DNA from: Chryseobacterium gleum
GTDB lineage: Bacteria; Bacteroidota; Bacteroidia; Flavobacteriales_D; Crocinitomicaceae
Assembly (NCBI GenBank): GCA_945877045.1
Contig: CAMCQW010000073.1
Location: 1-8,429 of the forward strand
Length of the DNA stretch: 8,429 nucleotides
Direction: 5' to 3'
Shown: positions 5,661 to 8,429 of the stretch, one piece after another
Layout of the letters: each line of letters opens with the position of its first letter
How positions within the stretch are numbered: position 1 is the first letter of the stretch
The notes under the pieces: generated by a model
Told to the model about the DNA's origin: nothing
Database searches by the model: none
What the model saw: only the letters and a program-made list of their open reading frames with translations
Program-made: the position numbers and the translations under genes

Positions 5661-7406
5661 ATGTTTAGAACGCACACCTGTGGGGAATTAACTAGTAAAG
5701 AAATAGGCAATACCATTGAATTGGCGGGATGGGTCCAACGCTCCCGAGACTTAGGCGGCATGACTTTTATTGACCTAAGAGATCGATACGGAATAACACA
5801 ATTAACTTTTAATGCTGACCAAAATGCTGAATTAGCAGAACGTGCGAATAAATTGGGGCGAGAGTTTGTTATTCAAATAAGAGGAAAAGTAATTGAAAGA
5901 AGCAATAAAAACAAAAATATTCCTACCGGAGAAATTGAAATTATTGTGGAGCTTTTAACCATATTAAACACGGCAAAACTCCCACCCTTTACCATAGAAG
6001 ATGAAACAGATGGAGGTGATGAATTAAGGATGCAATACCGCTACTTGGACATAAGAAGAAATCCAGTACGGGACAATTTAATGTTACGACATAAAGTATC
6101 TCAGGAAGTAAGAAATTTCCTGAATAATAAAGGATTTTTAGACGTAGAAACACCCGTGCTAATCAAGTCGACACCTGAAGGGGCAAGAGATTTCGTTGTT
6201 CCAAGCAGAATGAATCAAGGTCTTTTTTATGCCTTACCACAATCGCCACAAACCTTCAAACAATTATTAATGGTGTCAGGAATTGACCGGTATTACCAAA
6301 TTGTAAAATGTTTCCGTGATGAAGATTTAAGAGCCGATAGACAACCGGAATTCACACAAATCGATTGCGAAATGGCATTTGTTGAGCAAAACGATATACT
6401 TGACACCTTTGAAGGCTTGATTAAACATGTTTTTAAAACGGTTAAAAACATTGAGTTTTCCGATGCTTTTCCGAGAATTTCCTACCAAGAAGCGATGGAA
6501 CGTTTTGGCTCCGACAAACCTGATATTCGTTTCGAAATGGAATTCGTGGAGCTAACTGCAATAGCTCATGGTAAAGGATTTCCAGTTTTTGATGACGCTA
6601 ATTCAGTACTTGCCATCAATGTTGCTGGATGCGCAGATTATACACGGAAACAACTTGACGAATTAACGGAATGGGTGAAGCGTCCTCAGATTGGTGCAAA
6701 AGGATTAATCTATGCCAAGTATAATCTAGACGGAACCCTAAAATCGTCGGTCGATAAATTCTATGACGAAACCGCATTAAAGGAATGGATGATGGCGACC
6801 AATGCAAAGCCTGGCGACCTATTATTGTTGCTTTGCGGGGAACTTGAAAAAACCCGTAAACAACTAAGTGAATTACGCTTATACCTTGGCAATAGCTTAG
6901 GCTTGAGAGACCCTTCTATTTTTAAACCATTATGGGTAACCGATTTTCCATTGTTAGAATGGGATGAAGACAACAAACGTTTTCATGCGATGCACCATCC
7001 ATTTACGTCTCCAAAACCAGAAGACATGGACTTAATCGATACCGATCCTGGAAAAGTTAGAGCAAACGCCTATGACTTAGCGATGAACGGTGTTGAATTA
7101 GGAGGTGGCTCGATTCGGATTCATGACAAAGCACTGCAATCGAGAATGTTCGATTTATTGGGATTCACAAAAGAGGACGCGCAAGCACAATTCGGGTTTT
7201 TAATGACCGCATTTGAGTACGGCGCGCCACCACACGGCGGCTTAGCTTTTGGCTTGGATCGATTAGTCGCTACATTAGGAGGTTCAGAATCTATTCGTGA
7301 TTTCATAGCGTTTCCTAAAAACAACAGTGGAAAAGATACCATGATTGATGCGCCTTCACCAATAAGTGCCGAACAATTAAAAGAATTAGGTGTTAAACTG
7401 ACATGA
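5661..7406 (+). CDS. aspS: Aspartyl-tRNA synthetase, bacterial type
   Basis: A cytoplasmic class II synthetase that charges tRNA-Asp with aspartate; 581 residues, typical for the bacterial form. The N-terminal anticodon-binding OB domain (about 1-105) includes GWVQRSRDLGGMTFIDLRDR (23-42). The catalytic core starts near RYLDIRRNP (127-135), with TPEGARDFVVPSR (171-183) and ALPQSPQTFKQLLM (191-204). Motif 2 is FRDEDLRADRQPEFTQID (218-235). The bacterial-specific GAD insertion spans about 285-415, followed by AMHHPFTSP (443-451). Motif 3 is GLAFGLDRL (527-535). Leu31 corresponds to Leu30 of the E. coli enzyme; relaxed enzymes that also charge tRNA-Asn, such as that of Pseudomonas, have His there, so this one is probably discriminating, which is inference. 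The stop overlaps the next start as ATGA. Confidence 0.97.
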   Translation: MFRTHTCGELTSKEIGNTIELAGWVQRSRDLGGMTFIDLRDRYGITQLTFNADQNAELAERANKLGREFVIQIRGKVIERSNKNKNIPTGEIEIIVELLTILNTAKLPPFTIEDETDGGDELRMQYRYLDIRRNPVRDNLMLRHKVSQEVRNFLNNKGFLDVETPVLIKSTPEGARDFVVPSRMNQGLFYALPQSPQTFKQLLMVSGIDRYYQIVKCFRDEDLRADRQPEFTQIDCEMAFVEQNDILDTFEGLIKHVFKTVKNIEFSDAFPRISYQEAMERFGSDKPDIRFEMEFVELTAIAHGKGFPVFDDANSVLAINVAGCADYTRKQLDELTEWVKRPQIGAKGLIYAKYNLDGTLKSSVDKFYDETALKEWMMATNAKPGDLLLLLCGELEKTRKQLSELRLYLGNSLGLRDPSIFKPLWVTDFPLLEWDEDNKRFHAMHHPFTSPKPEDMDLIDTDPGKVRANAYDLAMNGVELGGGSIRIHDKALQSRMFDLLGFTKEDAQAQFGFLMTAFEYGAPPHGGLAFGLDRLVATLGGSESIRDFIAFPKNNSGKDTMIDAPSPISAEQLKELGVKLT

Positions 7407-8206
7407 ATCAAGCTATAAAAAAACTTTCGGAAGCCATTGCGCCATTGCGACAAGAATTGCTTAGCCACCCATTGTATAAAAGTATGGACACAAGGTTGCC
7501 ATTAACATTATTTATGGAGCAACATTGCTATGCTGTTTGGGATTTCATGAGCCTTCTAAAAGCATTGCAAAACGGGCTTACCTGTGTTTCATTACCTTGG
7601 GTGCCCGTTGGAAGTCCAACAACCAGGAGGTTTATCAACGAAATTGTACTGGGTGAGGAAAGTGACCTCGACAACAATCATGTTGCTGCTAGCCACTACG
7701 AACTCTACCTTAATGCAATGGACGAAATTGGTGCAGACACGCAGCACATTAAAACCTTCGTCAATAAAATTGCTGAAGGCGGAAAAATTTTATCCGCGAT
7801 CGACGCCACAAAAGTACGTCCAGAGACCATGGCGTTCATGGATTTTACTTTTAGCATTATTTCAAAAGGTAAACTTCACGAAATTGCTGCTGTATTTACC
7901 TTCGGAAGGGAAGACTTAATCCCGGATATGTTTATTGAAATCGTAAAGGGATTGCAAGAAAAAGAAGGCGTTTCCACTTCTCGTCTTTTGTATTATTTGG
8001 AGCGTCATATCGAAATTGATGGTGGCGAACATGGACCCATATCGCTTCAAATGATGGATGAACTTTGTGGAGATGACCCTATTAAGTGGCAGGAAGCTAC
8101 ATCGGTATCCCTTAAAGCACTCCAAATGCGAATTGAATTATGGAATGGAGTTCTTAAACAAATCGAGAAAACTAATTTTTCTTACGTTTTTCTTCAAGCC
8201 AAGTAG
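7403..8206 (+). CDS. DUF3050 domain-containing protein
   Basis: The 267 residues cover one DUF3050 domain (Pfam PF11251), cytoplasmic, without signal or membrane segment. Hallmarks: MEQHCYAVWDFMSLLKALQ (38-56), LPWVPVG (64-70), INEIVLGEESD (78-88), SHYELYL (97-103), GKLHEIAAVFTFGREDLIPDMF (156-177), YLERHIEIDGGEHGP (198-212) and LCGDDP (221-226). The conserved His, Glu and Asp residues, especially His202-x3-Asp206-x3-His210 with Glu160, resemble the ligand pattern of heme-oxygenase-like di-metal oxidases, so a helical metalloenzyme is possible; this is inference and no activity is known to me. Its ATG overlaps the aspS stop by four bases, implying translational coupling, but nothing ties it to aminoacylation. 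The last 35 bases overlap the convergent gene. Confidence 0.9.
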   Translation: MNQAIKKLSEAIAPLRQELLSHPLYKSMDTRLPLTLFMEQHCYAVWDFMSLLKALQNGLTCVSLPWVPVGSPTTRRFINEIVLGEESDLDNNHVAASHYELYLNAMDEIGADTQHIKTFVNKIAEGGKILSAIDATKVRPETMAFMDFTFSIISKGKLHEIAAVFTFGREDLIPDMFIEIVKGLQEKEGVSTSRLLYYLERHIEIDGGEHGPISLQMMDELCGDDPIKWQEATSVSLKALQMRIELWNGVLKQIEKTNFSYVFLQAK

Positions 8207-8429
8207 GCACTTTGGAAGGTGACTTTTCGGAGGGACTCCCTAATAATTTTTCGATCAAATCGGGTCGTTTTGCTTTTTCCAATCGTTGTTTTATCCACCC
8301 TTGGTTTTCACGTTTATACCAAAAGAAAAAACGATTTTGATTAATTTTCTCTTCTTTTGTTTTTACAGTTTTGATTGGCTTTAAGGTATATGGGTGAACC
8401 CCTGTGTAATAAATCACCTCAGCAACGGT
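8172..8429 (-). CDS. YgiQ family radical SAM protein, C-terminal fragment cut by the window edge
   Basis: The frame is open to the right edge, so only the last 85 residues are seen. A GTG at 8417 is internal, preceded in frame by Thr-Val-Ala-Glu. The sequence AEVIYYTGVHPYTLKP followed by TKEEKINQNRFFFWYK and an ending RPDLIEKLLG matches my memory of the C-terminal region of large YgiQ/UPF0313 radical SAM proteins (DUF3362 part), where YYTGxxPxT is followed by a Gln-Arg rich helix and a G/KRxDLI motif. The radical SAM core with its CxxxCxxC cluster site would lie outside the window. The tail is basic (EEKRKKN). Its stop lies inside the end of the DUF3050 gene. The match is from memory over a short region. 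Confidence 0.72.
   Translation of the reverse strand, partial: TVAEVIYYTGVHPYTLKPIKTVKTKEEKINQNRFFFWYKRENQGWIKQRLEKAKRPDLIEKLLGSPSEKSPSKVPTWLEEKRKKN

Noticed and set aside
7121..7468. 115-codon antisense frame across the aspS/DUF3050 junction
   Set aside because: It covers two conserved genes on the opposite strand and has an unlikely composition with no recognisable motif.

Overview
The window looks like an ordinary chromosomal segment of a member of the Bacteroidota, most likely a flavobacterium. Three things point there. The DNA is AT-rich. Several starts are preceded by the Bacteroidota promoter form TTG-N~20-TAnnTTTG rather than -35/-10 boxes and Shine-Dalgarno sites. The gene content also fits: an A-type scaffold ahead of sufB, a dimeric glycyl-tRNA synthetase, a DUF3050 protein, and a small secreted protein resembling a type IX secretion sorting domain. 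I see no phage, transposon, CRISPR or defence genes.

Layout. Positions 1-551 (minus strand) hold the start of a suf iron-sulfur assembly operon: its promoter, an A-type carrier gene, and the first 44 codons of sufB. A divergent short-chain dehydrogenase homologue that lacks the catalytic tyrosine follows (611-1273, plus) and ends at a bidirectional terminator. A small exported protein (1320-1655, minus) comes next. The 445-base gap from 1656 to 2100 has no protein gene, but its second half folds into a long paired structure that ends in a C(UUCG)G terminator reading on the plus strand. I interpret this as a structured non-coding RNA, possibly the flavobacterial 6S RNA. A cyclase-family metal hydrolase (2101-2838, minus) and glycyl-tRNA synthetase (2943-4484, plus) are divergent, and both have a -7 box so close to the start that their messages should be leaderless or nearly so.

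Seven bases after glyS is a TTG-initiated secreted protein with YD-like hairpin repeats (4492-5361). Facing it is an unlisted 36-codon single-span membrane protein (5366-5476, minus) with its own promoter-like box. Aspartyl-tRNA synthetase (5661-7406) overlaps a DUF3050 gene (7403-8206) by ATGA. The DUF3050 tail overlaps, antisense, the last codons of a YgiQ-type radical SAM protein that enters from the right edge.

The genes do not form one pathway. They are housekeeping units (iron-sulfur assembly and translation) with small accessory genes attached. The items most worth a second look are the structured RNA, the micro-protein, the tyrosine-less SDR, the dyad over the suf promoter, and the possible metal site of DUF3050.
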